The notes: generated by a model not told the origin, from the sequence alone. DNA of 64,000 bases from Callorhinus ursinus (GCF_003265705.1 NW_020313157.1:1952773-2016772); one strand, 5' to 3'. Shown: positions 21,790 through 33,090, counted from the stretch's first letter. A program made the numbers and translations.

Positions 21790-22020
21790 AAGAGGATATA
21801 AAAATACATACTGTGTGATTCCATCTATATGAAGTTCAAAACGGGCAAAATTAACCTACAGCGTTAGAAGTCAGTGCTGGGGCGGGGGTGGCTCTGAGGT
21901 GCTGATGTCCTAGATATTAATCCTGTGATAGCTCATCAAGCTGTACTCCTGAGACTGTCTGCTTCTCTATATGTATACTATACTTCAATTTTTTAAAAAA
22001 AGTTTATTAAAAAGCAAAAC
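21790..22020 (+). mobile_element. L1 LINE, sense 3' part
   Basis: TGTGTGATTCCATCTATATG, AAGTTCAAAACGGGCAAAAT, TTCAATTTTTTAAAAAAAGT and a terminal A-rich tail form the 3' end. Together with the inverted piece at 21.63-21.79 kb this is the arrangement left by twin priming. Confidence 0.75.
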
Positions 22021-22369
22021 TCGGGAGTGCAGAGGTGGATGCAACGCCAGCACATAGCCTGCAGGGGGCGCAGCAGCCTCATGAACTCTGCTCTCCCAGC
22101 TTTGACTGGAATTTGGCTGGCCAGGCCTCCCTGAAGTTTCAGGGTTGCCTGGAGAGCAGCAGCTGCTCTGAGCTCACAGGCCTGAGTGCCTGGAGGAGCC
22201 AGGGCAGGGCTTGGATACACTCACCTCCCCCAGCCCTCGGTTCAGTACCTCAGCAGGCTGGAGAGTCCATTCTCAGAAGCTCTCAGCGTTCCACAACACT
22301 TCTACCCAGAAGAGAGCTCAGGATAGCAATGCTGGGTTCCCAGGGCCCTTCTCTCTGCCTCACACAGAG

Positions 22370-22548
22370 AGGGGCATTGTGGCTAAGAGTCAGGGCAACC
22401 TGGGTTCAAGTCCTAGTGTTGCCATTGCTAGCTAGGTGACCTTGAACACAGCACTTAAACTCCATTTTCCGTCCTGTGAAAGGAGGAGGTGATCCCACCC
22501 ACTTCAAAGGGTTGCGGTGTTTGGCTTTAGAATGTAATCAGTCACTGT
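22370..22548 (+). mobile_element. MIR SINE, sense
   Basis: GGGCATTGTGGCTAAGAGTC, CAACCTGGGTTCAAGTCCTA, GCTAGCTAGGTGACCTTGAA and TAAACTCCATTTTCCGTCCT follow the MIR consensus. Confidence 0.9.
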
Positions 22549-22559
22549 TATTTCTACCA

Positions 22560-22905
22560 AAGTGAAATAGACAATACAAGAGGGAGTCTCCTCTCCACAC
22601 AGTACTAGGTGATCACAGAGAGGTGGTAGGAATCCATCTCCTCAGAGCCATCCAGCTCCATCACATGGAGAAGCTGGGAACGAGTTCATGCCAGGCCAGT
22701 GGCTGCAGCTCATGGACTTCTGATCCTAGAGATGGTGGCAGAGGTCAAGGCTGCTGGCAGCACCAAGATTGACAACAGTTGGAAACAATGGCGCAGGCCT
22801 GAGTCTGACCTCCTCCCAGATGCTCTGGGCTGTAAGATGTCCTAGGATTTAGCACCAGCAGTGCCAAGAAGGTTGGCAGCTCCCTGGAATGCCTGGATCT
22901 GGTGG
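22560..22905. other. Unassigned sequence
   Basis: I see no gene or named repeat. Confidence 0.35.
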
Positions 22906-22911
22906 AAGGAA

Positions 22912-23115
22912 GAAGACTGCTTGGGAGCTCAGACTGAGTTCCACATACCGGCTCTGGTGCTTAATTAGCTGCACGACCTTGAGAAAGGTACCTAACCTCT
23001 CAGAGAGGGATCTACTTCAACGGGAAATCACCAATCTTACAGGATTGATATGAGAGCCAAGTGCAGTCACTGTGTCAGGAACCAGTACATAATAGAGTTC
23101 AAGGAATGTTGGTTC
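22912..23115 (+). mobile_element. MIR SINE, sense
   Basis: TAGCTGCACGACCTTGAGAA, AGGTACCTAACCTCTCAGAG and a closing CATAATAGAGTTCAAGGAAT fit a diverged MIR. Confidence 0.75.
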
Positions 23116-23189
23116 CCCTCCTCCGGGTGGCTCTGACATCATGAGATAATAATAGCAATACCACCACCAGCCAATATGTAACAGACTTA

Positions 23190-23300
23190 CTAGATGGCAT
23201 GACAGCCCTATGAGTAGGGACCACTGCCCCCATTTTACAGACAAGGAAATTGAGTCGAAAGACAAGGAAAAGGATAGCAGAAGTCAGGGGGAAAACTGTA
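23190..23300 (-). mobile_element. MIR SINE fragment, antisense
   Basis: CAGCCCTATGAGTAGGGACC, CCCCCATTTTACAGACAAGG and AAATTGAGTCGAAAGACAAG give the antisense MIR middle. Confidence 0.7.
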
Positions 23301-23374
23301 TGAGGCTGTCCGTAATGTGGACTCCTATAATGCAGAAATGCCCCAGCCTTCTCCCTATTTTGCCTACAGAGCTG

Positions 23375-23560
23375 GGAATCAGCCCCAGATCTGCCACTTC
23401 CTAGCAGTGTGACTTTAGGCAACTTAGGTGACCACTCTGTATTATGGTGTCCTCCTTTATGAAAATGTAAATACCACAAATGGAAACTATCAGAAAATAC
23501 CGTTGCAAGGACCAAAGGAGATAACGTGTTTGAAGTGCTTGGCAGAGTATGGACATTTAA
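23375..23560 (+). mobile_element. MIR SINE, sense
   Basis: CCAGATCTGCCACTTCCTAG, CAGTGTGACTTTAGGCAACT and a GGAGATAACGTGTTTGAAGT end follow the MIR order. Confidence 0.75.
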
Positions 23561-23584
23561 AACAGCCCTTGAGTTTCAGCTACT

Positions 23585-23705
23585 CTATCAAACCACCATC
23601 ATCCATTATCATCAACGTCACTATCATCACCACCATCACCATAATCCCCACCATCCCCCACTATCACCACATCCTCATCCCTATTATCATACACATCATT
23701 TCAAG
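23585..23705. repeat. Degenerate CAT/CCA triplet array
   Basis: An imperfect CAT, CAC and CCA triplet run of about 120 bases. Read on the + strand one frame gives a His-rich string (HYHQRHYHHHHHHNPHH). That is a product of the repeat, not a protein. Confidence 0.85.
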
Positions 23706-24099
23706 GAGATAATGTGTATCAAAGACAGAGCGCACTGAGGACAAGGAGAGGTGTGATAAAGCTTCCCAGGCCTGCAAGGTAGACATGAGCTCTGGCACCT
23801 TGGAAGACAAAACTGTTATCCCAGTCTTGCTCCTTGGACGCCATACGCCATTGTCTCAAGCACACAAGACAATCCCAGGGACAGTAATGTTGACTCTAAG
23901 GCCTCCATTTCCCTAGAACACAGTCTCTAAACCTCCCAGGACAAGAATGAACACAGCCCCTCCAGACCTGAGTCTCTAGGAGAGAGAAAAGGGCCCAAGC
24001 CTACCTCATCCTTAGGTTCTAGCCAATAATCCAGAGTGGCCCAGAGCCAATCCATGCTGCCAGGTCCTCTATGATCTTTGGCTCCCGCCCTCCATCTGT

Positions 24100-24500
24100 T
24101 TTTCCACCTCATTCCTTCACTCAATAAAATAAATAAGTGAGCATCTTCTTCCCAGGCCCTGTGCTAAGAATTCAAGAAATAGTAGAGAACAAGATGGTCC
24201 TTATCCCCACTCTCAGTAAGCCTTCTGTCCAGTTGGACACTTGACAGGTAATTAGTCACAGCTTCAATAGGCTCAAGGTGGAAAGGGGGGAACACAGAAA
24301 GCTTTGATAGCACGTAATGTGGAGTCTGACCTAGTCGGAAAACTCCAGGAAGGCTTCTCTGAGGAAGGGACACCTCAGCTGAGCCCTGAATGATGAGTAG
24401 GAATTCTAACAGTAAAGGTATAGGGAGAAATTAGGGAAAAGCATTCAGAGAAGAACAAACTTGTACAAAGCCTGGAGGCACTTTGGGGACCCAAATATCC
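24100..24500 (-). mobile_element. L2 LINE 3' region, antisense
   Basis: TTCCTTCACTCAATAAAATA, AGGCCCTGTGCTAAGAATTC, a GTCCTTATCCCCACTCTCAG-like segment, CTCTGAGGAAGGGACACCTC and GAGCCCTGAATGATGAGTAG follow the antisense L2 order over about 400 bases. Confidence 0.8.
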
Positions 24501-24599
24501 ACTTAGGCAAGAGTGTCGGGATGAAGAGAATGAGACATGAGATGAGGCTGACAAGATAAAAGGGTTCTGACGTTGCCAAATAAAGGAGTTTTGGATTTT

Positions 24600-24792
24600 T
24601 TTTTAAGATTTTATTTATTTATTTGACACAGAGAGACACAGTGAGAGAGGTGACACAAGCAGGGGGAGTGGGAGAGGGAGAAGCAGGCTTCCCGCGGAGC
24701 AGGGAGCCCGATGCGGGGCTCGATCCCAGGACCCTGGGATCATGACCTGAGCCGAAGGCAGACGCCCAACGACTGAGCCACCCAGGCGCCCC
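24600..24792 (-). mobile_element. CAN-SINE, antisense
   Basis: T run, AAGATTTTATTTATTTATTT, GGGAGAAGCAGGCTTCCCGC, GGGGCTCGATCCCAGGACCC and CTGAGCCACCCAGGCGCCCC form a complete copy. TGGATTTT stands at 24592-24599 and again at 24793-24800 as a short target duplication. Confidence 0.95.
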
Positions 24793-24964
24793 TGGATTTT
24801 ATTCTTAAATCCCCAGAGCCCATTAAAGAAAAACTTAAGAGAAAAAAAAATACCTGACTCTTACCAATGCTTCTTTCATGCTTAGAAATGAGAAGGGCAT
24901 GGAGTCCTGGCCAATGTCTTCTCTATCTCCTGGGACCAATCCAAGTAAAACCAGAAGGGTACTC

Positions 24965-24977
24965 ACATTCTCTCCCT

Positions 24978-25044
<67 letters not shown>

Positions 25045-25078
25045 GGGGGGGGCAGGGAGGGAGAGAGAGAGAATGGAG
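24965..25078. repeat. Compound CT/CA/G microsatellite
   Basis: A CTCC/CT run passes into a pure TC run, then a pure CA run of about 15 units, then a run of G, then GGGA/GA units. Open frames across it on both strands consist of SLSL/THTH or CVCV/RERE strings and are artefacts. Confidence 0.95.
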
Positions 25079-25079
25079 A

Positions 25080-25730
25080 GAATGAGAGACAGACAGAACA
25101 AGCTGACAGACTGACTGGGGAAGACGGAGACACTCCAGGCACTTCCCTGAGCAGAGCATAGTTTCCTCCAAACCAAGAAGACCTGACAGATAACTGGCAG
25201 TTGGGCATTCCAAGCACCTGCCGCCATCTGCCCAAGCCTTCTTTCCTCCAGCTTCCCCGTCTGCCCACGCCAGGGAGTCCATACTTGTTCACTCTAAACA
25301 GTGATAAGGCTGAATACTGATGTCTGCTAGGAATACAGGCTCTCACTGGTCCCCTTGGCTCCTCTCCCCTCACTCAGAAGACAAGACATCCAAGCTGGAG
25401 GTCAGATGGAGAACAAGAAGCTTCCTAGGGCCCCTTGTTCCTCTCTCCAAATGCTCTCTCCATCATAGGCAGTTTTCAGGAAGTACAACAACCCTGTATG
25501 GAACCCAAAGTTAGCCTCAATCACTTGGACATTCCCTACGTTGAGTCTTCATCACTGGGACTCCCCAGAGGAAAGGCAGTCTGCATTGCACAGCATTTTT
25601 ATAGGGCTTTAAGTGTTATTACTTTTAAGAATGACAGGAATAAAGCAATTCTTAGAGGAAGTGCTTCAGGGGAGAAAAAAACAATTGTCAGAATTAGAAT
25701 AAATTATTGGGAAACAAAGAGAAGGCAAAC
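25080..25730. other. Unassigned sequence
   Basis: I see no gene. The open frames overlapping it draw part of their length from the microsatellite. Confidence 0.35.
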
Positions 25731-25734
25731 TAGC

Positions 25735-25905
25735 TCATATGGAATTCCTACTAGGAGCTAGGAACTTTGTGCTGCCTCTTTCAATTCTCACAACAATCTT
25801 AGGATGTAGGAACCATGATCATCTCCACTTTCCAAAGAGAGAAACTAAGGTCCAAGAGGAAATGACATCCCTAAGATTACAGTATTAAGTGCCATATGAC
25901 CACAA
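25735..25905 (-). mobile_element. MIR SINE, antisense
   Basis: ATTCTCACAACAATCTTAGG, CACTTTCCAAAGAGAGAAAC and ACATCCCTAAGATTACAGTA follow MIR in reverse. Confidence 0.7.
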
Positions 25906-26029
25906 ATTCTCGGTCAGTCCTCAACCCCTTCTTCATTCTTGTGTTCCCACAGAGGGTACACATTCACAATCACTTCTGAAACTCTTGACAGTACCTAAGA
26001 AAACCCCTTAAAGTAGTTCAAAGGCAATA

Positions 26030-26232
26030 GAGCCTCCTGGTCAAAAACGCGGGTTCCAGAGTCAGACAGCCTGGGCAAGTTACTTAGCTTCTGTCAGCCT
26101 CAATTTATCTGTGAAATGGAGACAGCGGCACCTCCCTCCTTGAGTTATAATGAGGAATCAACCTTGAAATCCATGTAAGTCTCTGATTATGGTGCCAGGC
26201 ATTTGATATGTGCTTAATTTCTATAATACCAT
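26030..26232 (+). mobile_element. MIR SINE, sense, internally deleted
   Basis: GGGTTCCAGAGTCAGACAGC joins directly to a CTGGGCAAGTTACTTAGCTT stretch, so the middle (TTCAAATCC..GTGTGACC) is missing. It then runs through CTCAATTTATCTGTGAAATG to a GTGCCAGGCATTTGATATGT end. Confidence 0.8.
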
Positions 26233-26284
26233 CATTATTACTAAGCACTTCATTTTATACTCTAATTACAATAGGAAACCTCTA

Positions 26285-26815
26285 GGATGGTCTCCGATGG
26301 TCTCCAATGATCCCCGCCTCCTGGTATTCACACCCTTGTATAATCCCGTCAAGTATGGGCTGAACTTACTGATTTGCTTCTCATGAAAGGAATACAGCAA
26401 AAGAAATGTGATGTCACTTCCAATGTTAGGTTACCAAAAACCTGCACCTTCTGTCCTGGTGTTCTCTCTCACTTATTTGCTCTAAGAAAAGCTGATAACA
26501 TATGAGCTGCCCTCTGGAGAGATCCGTGTGTCAAGGAACTAATGTCTCCAGCCTGCAGCCAGTGAAAACCTGAGGCTCTCAGCCCAACCAGCCTCATGTG
26601 TGAGTCTAGAAAGGGGTCCTCCCCAGTCAAGCCCCAAGGGGACTACAGTTCTAGCCAATATCGTAACTACAGCCCGTGAGAGACTTTGAGGCAGAACATC
26701 AGCTGAGCCACTGGGAAACTCCCGACCCACAGAAACCATGAGATAGTTAATGTTTGTTATTTTAAGTTGCTAAGTGTGGGGGTAATTTGTTACTCAGCAG
26801 TAGGCAACTGATATG
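26285..26815 (+). mobile_element. Ancient MaLR-type LTR
   Basis: CTCCTGGTATTCACACCCTT, GTATAATCCCGTCAAGTATG, TATGAGCTGCCCTCTGGAGA, CCCACAGAAACCATGAGATA and GGGTAATTTGTTACTCAGCA span one full-length old LTR of the same kind as at 8.8 kb and 51.4 kb. Confidence 0.7.
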
Positions 26816-26819
26816 CTCA

Positions 26820-28460
26820 TCCGTATTTGTATTCACACAATAGACCTTGGCTTTATCAGTGGATCAGAAGGCAAACTTCCACTCTGATCCTGTCTGGAGC
26901 ATTATGAAAGACAAATTGGCATATCCAGAAGTAGAGAGTTTCACCATATTCCATACTACAAAACATGGAGCCTGACAGCCAGGACAACCATACAGAGGAG
27001 AAGCTCTCAGTCTCCAAGATTACATCTGAAGGGTGTGGAAACTGGAGACAATTAGATTGGAAGGAGCCTTGGAAATCTAAAGCAACTCCACTATGTTATA
27101 AATGTGGAGGGGGGGGCAGGCAGGTATGCCTTGTGGGATTCGTCAAGCAAGGCTTCTTCTAGGGGCATCTGGAGCCAGACCTGGAAAAGAGTGGTGATCA
27201 CAGAACAGCAGAGACCAAGTGTATCCTGATGGACTAATGATGTCTGCCAAGAGCATTGCTGGCACATACATCACGCCTGCCACCCTGCTATTGGTGATCC
27301 TAGAATGACTCAGAAAAAAAGGGGCTATATCCCAATGGAGAATCCCAAGTCATAAAGGGCCTTAAACTCTGACAATGAGCGCATTTTCGACACTTCCCCC
27401 AGTCATGCTTTGTAAACTATTTTAAGAACTCCCCTACACTGGGCCCCAGACATGAAGGCTCTTTCTGGGGTTAGTACTCTGTGACACTTATATGTAACCA
27501 GTTTTGTTGTCTGTGATAGCTGATGGGATGTATGTGCTCTACAGGGTCAACTCTCAGAGGAATTTCAAAAGCAAAGGATCAGAAAATGGTATTCTGCTCC
27601 ACAAGCTACTTACAGCCTCCTAAGAGCAATGATTATCACCTTTTTGTTTGCCCTTCAGGACCTTGAGAATATCCCTTACCCAGGAAGTAAACTAAGCCCA
27701 AAGCTGCAGGAAAAGCCATTTACCCAGAAGCTTCTGGAAGGGTAGTACAGGCCAGGACGACCTGCTTCATGCACAACAATGGCACATGTAGAGGCAGGAA
27801 GGGTACATATGCCCCCAAACTCCACCCTGTGCCCTTGGCTGGCATCTTAAGTCAATCAAGGCATTCTTTCTTTATGAACCTGGGTGTGGTCTCAGATTGT
27901 GGGTACACACAGCACTTCAAGCACTGCTTACAATCCATCAGCATTAGTGTGGAAAATTAGATTTGAACCAAGTGCCTGCTTTGTCTTCCTTCCTTCCTGG
28001 CTCACATGCTGAGTTTTGTCAGCAGCCCTGGCTCCCTTTCCTCCACGGGCTTTGCCCATGACAAGTCACACCTCACCAGCCAGCCCTGGCTGGGCTCCAA
28101 GAGACAGGAGAAACAACCAAACACACATCTGCCCATCATCTCCACCCAGAAGCAAATTCCTTGCTTCCAAGTACAGAATGGAGTATAAGACTCTTACAGC
28201 ACACGGGAGTGCTAGGCATAAGAAAGTCATCTGTGTCCACAGCCTGAGAAATAAGGCCCACACTGCCCTGCCCCAGACACTTCATGGCTCACCTGGACCA
28301 AGCATCTTCTAAGTCCTAGATCTCTGAAAGAGATTGGAAAAGTCATCATGATGGTGAAAAGTGATGTCCCATGGGTTTATCATGTGACTCAAAGTGAAGG
28401 TTGCCAGTATAGGACCCTTACTGGCACAGGGGTCCCTATCATCAGTACCTAAGAGGAGGG
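26820..28460. other. Unassigned, repeat-poor stretch
   Basis: No gene or confident repeat is recognised in about 1.6 kb. A GAGGGGGGGGCAGGCAGG run lies near 27107. Open frames of 60-98 codons lack domains. Confidence 0.35.
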
Positions 28461-28462
28461 CT

Positions 28463-28550
28463 GTTATGGGTTGAGTTCTCCCTCAAAAATTCATTCATCG
28501 TAGTCCTAGCCCCTAGTACCTCAGAATGTGACTATTTGGAGAGGGTTTTT
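28463..28550 (+). mobile_element. MLT1-type LTR, 5' part
   Basis: TGTTATGGGTTGAGTTCTCC and TAGTACCTCAGAATGTGACT are the start of an MLT1 LTR. It is cut by a SINE and continues at 28747. Confidence 0.85.
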
Positions 28551-28746
28551 GTTTTTTGTTTTTGTTTTTTTAAGATTTTATTCATTTGTCAGAGAGAGAG
28601 AGCACAAGCAGGGGGAGTGGCAGGCAGAGGGAGAAGCAGGCTCCCCGCTGAGCAAGGAGCCCAACATGGAACTCAATCCCAGGATCCTGGGATCATGACC
28701 TGAGCCAAAGGCAGATTCTTAACCGACTGAGCCAAGCAGGCATCCC
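28551..28746 (-). mobile_element. CAN-SINE inside an LTR, antisense
   Basis: GTTTTTT-rich head (reversed tail), AAGATTTTATTCATTTGTCA, GGGAGAAGCAGGCTCCCCGC, CAGGATCCTGGGATCATGAC and an end at GCCAAGCAGGCATCCC. The flanks TGGAGAGGGTTTTT (28537-28550) and TGGAGATGAGTTTTT (from 28747) look like a decayed target duplication. Confidence 0.93.
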
Positions 28747-29036
28747 TGGAGATGAGTTTTTACAGAGGTAATTAATATTAAATGAGGTCACTGCGGTGGG
28801 CCCCAATCCAATTTGACCGGTATCCTCTTTAGAGAGAAGATTAGGACACTAACACAGAGGAAAGACACAAGGAGAAGACAGCCATCTACAAGCCAAGGAG
28901 AGGGGCCTCAGAAGAGAACAACCCTTCAAGTTTTGATCTCAAGACTTCCAGCTTCTAGAATTTTAAGAAAATGCATTTCTGATGTTTAAGCCACCTAATC
29001 TGTGGTGAATTTGTTACGGCAACTTGAGCAAAGTAA
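28747..29036 (+). mobile_element. MLT1-type LTR, 3' part
   Basis: AATATTAAATGAGGTCACTG, TGGGCCCCAATCCAATTTGA, ACAAGCCAAGGAGAGGGGCC and TTTAAGCCACCTAATCTGTG complete the LTR that begins at 28463. Confidence 0.88.
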
Positions 29037-29224
29037 AACAAAGGCTGACTGAGAAATTGTAGTCCAAGTGAGGTACACAGTATCTTCCTTTCCCAGGACA
29101 TAGCAAATGGCCATGACCAAGAAGAAAGATACCCAGATGGGTGGTAATCCTATCTTTGAGAGCAGAGAATTTGTTTCCATGGCAGTTGTCCTATGAGACA
29201 GAATAGTAAAAAGATTCGAGCAAA

Positions 29225-29400
29225 CACGTATGGATGTCAACTATAAGCTAGCTACTGTGTTGGGTAAGGATGCTGTATTTAAGACCCTGATCCCACTTTA
29301 GATGGTGCCAGTTTAATGGGGGGAGCCAGGAAAGAAAAATTAAGTCAACATGAAAAGTGCCACCACAGAGGTTGTGTGCACCAGTGTGAATGTCAAAGAA
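29225..29400 (-). mobile_element. L2 LINE fragment, antisense
   Basis: ACTATAAGCTAGCTACTGTG, a TTAAGACCCTGATCCC-like segment and CAGTTTAATGGGGGGAGCCA resemble the antisense L2 3' region. Confidence 0.45.
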
Positions 29401-29454
29401 GAACAAATGAACTGCCCCACTTCCATCGTTGAGAATCTTTGAATATTTTTAGAA

Positions 29455-30140
29455 TTAATATACTTGTGTGAGGTACCACAGACTGATACTCAATGATGTG
29501 ATCATATATGAGACTACAACCATCACCAAGGGTAATTTAGCAATATCTATTGAAATTTTAAATGCTCAGACCTTTGATCGAGCTGTTCTACCTTCAGGGA
29601 TATATTCTACATAGATTTCCTTGAAAAATATGACAAGATATATGCACAATGATGTTCACTGAAACATTGCTTCTAAAAGCAAATCAGTGGAAACAAGCTG
29701 TCAAGATCAAACAAATCACGGTACATCCATATGATGACATATTATGCAGCCATCATGAAGAAAGGAATAAAACTATTTTTGTGCTGCTATGGGCAGAACT
29801 CCAAGTAAAAGAAGAGAACAGTCAAGTCACCAAAGAATGTGTTGTGTGTGACCACATTGGTATCAATGTTTAAGGCTCTATATACAAAGTCACACACTAG
29901 CATGGCCATAGATTATTTTTCCAGAAGGAATTCACAAAGCCATTGGGAAGTAGGACAGACTGGGTGAGGGATGGGGGTAGGAGGCATTTTGTACCTTCCT
30001 GTACCATTTGAATTGGCTAATTAGGTGCATTTTTAGTGTCAGCAGGGGTTGTCTAGGTGACGAGATCATGGAATTTTTATTTTCTTCATACTTGTCTGTA
30101 CTTTCGAGAAAGTGTGTAAATTGTTTTATATCTACACATG
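29455..30140 (+). mobile_element. Old L1 LINE 3' region
   Basis: TACCTTCAGGGATATATTCT, ATATGCACAATGATGTTCAC, TTATGCAGCCATCATGAAGA and ATTTTTATTTTCTTCATACT run in the order seen at the end of old L1M-type elements. No intact ORF2 remains. The 184-codon minus-strand frame over it is chance. Confidence 0.8.
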
Positions 30141-30734
30141 AGGTATAGATGGGGAAGTGTTTATGGATGTATAACAGGTATGTGTGTGCTCTTATCTCCT
30201 CTTCCTTGAGACCTTTGAGAGAGATTAGGAGAAAATCCCCCATCAGCTTCACCCTGTGGTCAAACACTTCAACACACATCATTAGTGATTCCACAGAGCT
30301 CAGCAGGGTTTGCTTTTGTGTATCTCCCATTGAAAGAAAACCCAGACCATAAGCCACTCTGTGAATGTGAGATAGCTCCCATCTCTGAAGAGAATCCTGC
30401 CACCTGAGCATCTGAGTGGCCCCAAGGCCCAGCAGGCCTGAGCACAGTAACCATCTCTGAGTACAGAAAGAAGGGCCTATGGACAAGAGTCAAGGTCCTG
30501 ACCTCCTGGTGGCTGAGATGGAGGATGGAGAGTGGAAAATGAAGGGAAGGACCAAGGATGCTGAGGACCACTCTCTGGCTCTGTTTCAGGGCAAAAAGCC
30601 TGATGCAAAAGAGGAACCAGCTTTGGGTTCAAGGAATGTTTTAGGAAACCCAAGATTTCTCTGTCCACCATGAAAACAGGTAACAGATACTCTAGGGAAA
30701 CAGTACCTCACCTGAAGCTCACACTCTGTGCACA

Positions 30735-30850
30735 GCTCTGGGAGGAGGTACTTTGGAATCAGAGACCTAGGTTCAAATTACATCTCTACCCTCTCCTAGC
30801 TGTGTGGTCTTGGGCAAGTCACCTAACTTCTCTGTGCTGACAGTCCTTGT
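30735..30850 (+). mobile_element. MIR SINE fragment, sense
   Basis: TTTGGAATCAGAGACCTAGG, TTCAAATTACATCTCTACCC, CCTAGCTGTGTGGTCTTGGG and CAAGTCACCTAACTTCTCTG give the first half of MIR. Confidence 0.9.
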
Positions 30851-30854
30851 TTTA

Positions 30855-31020
30855 GAAGAGGAGATGAGCAACAAACACACCAAGAAATGAAGGACATGAT
30901 AGCACCAACCTTTGACAAGTATCATGAAGGAAATCAAACAGATGCTGTAAAAGAGAGTAACAGGGATCAGGGAGGTCTCTCTGAGAAGGTGGCACTTAAA
31001 GTGTGACTCCATTCTTATGT
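30855..31020 (-). mobile_element. L2 LINE fragment, antisense
   Basis: CACCAAGAAATGAAGGACAT, GGGATCAGGGAGGTCTCTCT and GAGAAGGTGGCACTTAAAGT resemble the antisense L2 region (the GAAGG..TGACATTTGAG segment). Confidence 0.6.
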
Positions 31021-31039
31021 GATTGAACGTCTTCTCCAT

Positions 31040-31500
31040 TGTATGAGCCAGGGTCCCAGGAAGGAACAGATGGCACACTCAAATTAGGATAATTGGAGAG
31101 GAATTTAATAAAGGGACTATTTATAAAGGTGTGGGTAGGGGATAGGAGACCCACAAAAGATAATACAGTGCTCTGGGGCTAGTAACAGTGGGACTCCAGG
31201 TTCTGCCACCATCTCTGAACCTGAAAATAGAGAGGGTTGCCTGAGATCCTAGTCTAGGAATGCAGCAGCCCACAGGAGGAAGCAGGGTCTACAAATGCCT
31301 TGCCCTCTCCTCCCTTTTCCTATAACCTGCTGTGACTCCCTATTGCCCAAACCCAACCAGAAGCCAGTAGACAAGGGTGCCTGGTGCTATGGTCTACAGA
31401 GGAAAGCCTCCCAAGGCAAGTGCAGGTTAGAGAAGAGAAGAAAGTCAATCTGGAGAGAAGCAGATGTGCTCCATCCACCCTTCCTTCTGCACACCTGAAT
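31040..31500. mobile_element. Probable ERV LTR, family unassigned
   Basis: AACAGATGGCACACTCAAAT, GAGAGGAATTTAATAAAGGG, ACTATTTATAAAGGTGTGGG and ACCCAACCAGAAGCCAGTAG recall a common ERV LTR. I could not settle the family or strand. It could instead be unique sequence. Confidence 0.4.
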
Positions 31501-31504
31501 CTGG

Positions 31505-33090
31505 GGCTGGCATCTCAGAGTTGACTAGCACCTCTAATCCTGCAGTCATAATACCAATGAGAATTACTTCACATATGTTGTATGTGTCTGTTTAACTTTA
31601 AATGCTCGATGATTTGCTACAGACATACTTCTTCATGCAAGGGTTTTTTTCTAGAGCTTCAGATGTTCCAAGTAATCGATAATGCTGCCGCTCTGACTCC
31701 AAATTAAATAACTGCACACTTATTACCCATTACCGAAAGGCACACCAGGAGCTTGGCCACCAGGAACACACAACCCCACATATGCTAAGCCTTCCCTCTC
31801 TCTGTTGGCCCACTCCAACCCTCTGTCTGCTCAGATCGGATAGTGTGGATACTGCCCCACTTTTAGAAATCAAACTCCCTTTGCTAGTCTAACCTAAATT
31901 GGGATGAAAACATGCCAAGGCTCTGAAATTTACTCTACCAAGCTGAGCCCCCAGGTAGCAGGTAACATTTGGCTGTGGAATCAGGAATGTTTGGCCGCCT
32001 CTTCTGTCACCTGCTCCTCCAAGGGAGGTGGGGGATGCAGAATTTCAGTTCTATGGGTTATGCATTCCTTGTTCTCTTCCTACTGAGTTGAAGCAAAAAA
32101 CAAACAAACAGAAAGAATGGTCACCTAAAAGTGGGTAGCCTAGGCTGGCCACCGCGATGTGCAGTGAGATGCAAGGAGAAGCACATTTGAGGTTGGGTGA
32201 GATGAGCCCTCCATCACATCCTGTCTGCCTGAGCTGGCAAAAAAAAGTCACACTAAATGGCTGGGGAAAGACAAGAGTACCTGAGCCAGAAATGCCCTTC
32301 AGTGACATGACACATCATTGTACAGGTCTCTAGGAAGACTCTTCTGCAATCAGAAAACGTGAGGCATCCACAAGAGAGGGAACCATCAGGAATCCATCCT
32401 GACACACAATCCCATCAGAGGTGGTAAGAGGTTGGATAACATGTGCTATGGCTCCCTGATATGGAGCTTGCAAATGGGGTGACCAAAAAAGACAGTGACT
32501 GTGCATCAGAAACAATCTAGAGAAAATCAGAACTAACCCCATTAGCTGTCCCATCCCTACTCAGAATCTTGTAGATTAAGAGAAACAGCCAGTGCAATTA
32601 CTTCAATCACTTATGCAAAGTAAGACCGTTTCCCAAATTGGAAATGACAGTCTGGGCCACCTGGTAGGGAAGACAGCCTGTCCCCGGGAGGGGGGCTGAG
32701 TATTTCCTTCCTAGTCCTTTGAGTCTTTGCTTGGTCATGAGAAGATCATAATCAAAATCACTATCTCCTTCACCAGTACCCATCATCATCATCATCATCA
32801 AATCCACCAACGTAAAGGTATCTAGTGGAACTTTTTTAGTGGAAATTGACTCTAGGGACCGCAGATGAAAAGTAGGTATCAAGTACCCACATCATGTTAA
32901 GAGAGATTCCTCAAAAAGGTTGTATGGTTAAAACATATTATTATCAGCATATTAAAGGTGCTGATAAACCCTGTAGTGAAGAAACCCAATTGGCTTTTTT
33001 TCCCCAAACTTACATGACCATCGTAACATGACCACCACCTTCTTAAAAAGTGGCTCTGGGATCTTAACACCATAAACACCCTATTCAATG
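31505..33090. other. Unassigned, repeat-poor stretch
   Basis: No gene is recognised. A short CAT triplet run lies at 32783-32801. Bases 31590-31740 are AT-rich and non-repetitive. The remaining open frames lack domains. Confidence 0.35.

Noticed and set aside
23526..23738. Histidine-rich open frame
   Set aside because: It is the translation of a CAT/CCA triplet array.
24867..25373. Cys/Val- and Arg/Glu-repeat open frames on both strands
   Set aside because: They are translations of the CA and GA microsatellite runs.
29932..30486. 184-codon minus-strand open frame
   Set aside because: It runs antisense over the end of an old L1, shows no domain, and overlaps other frames on both strands.
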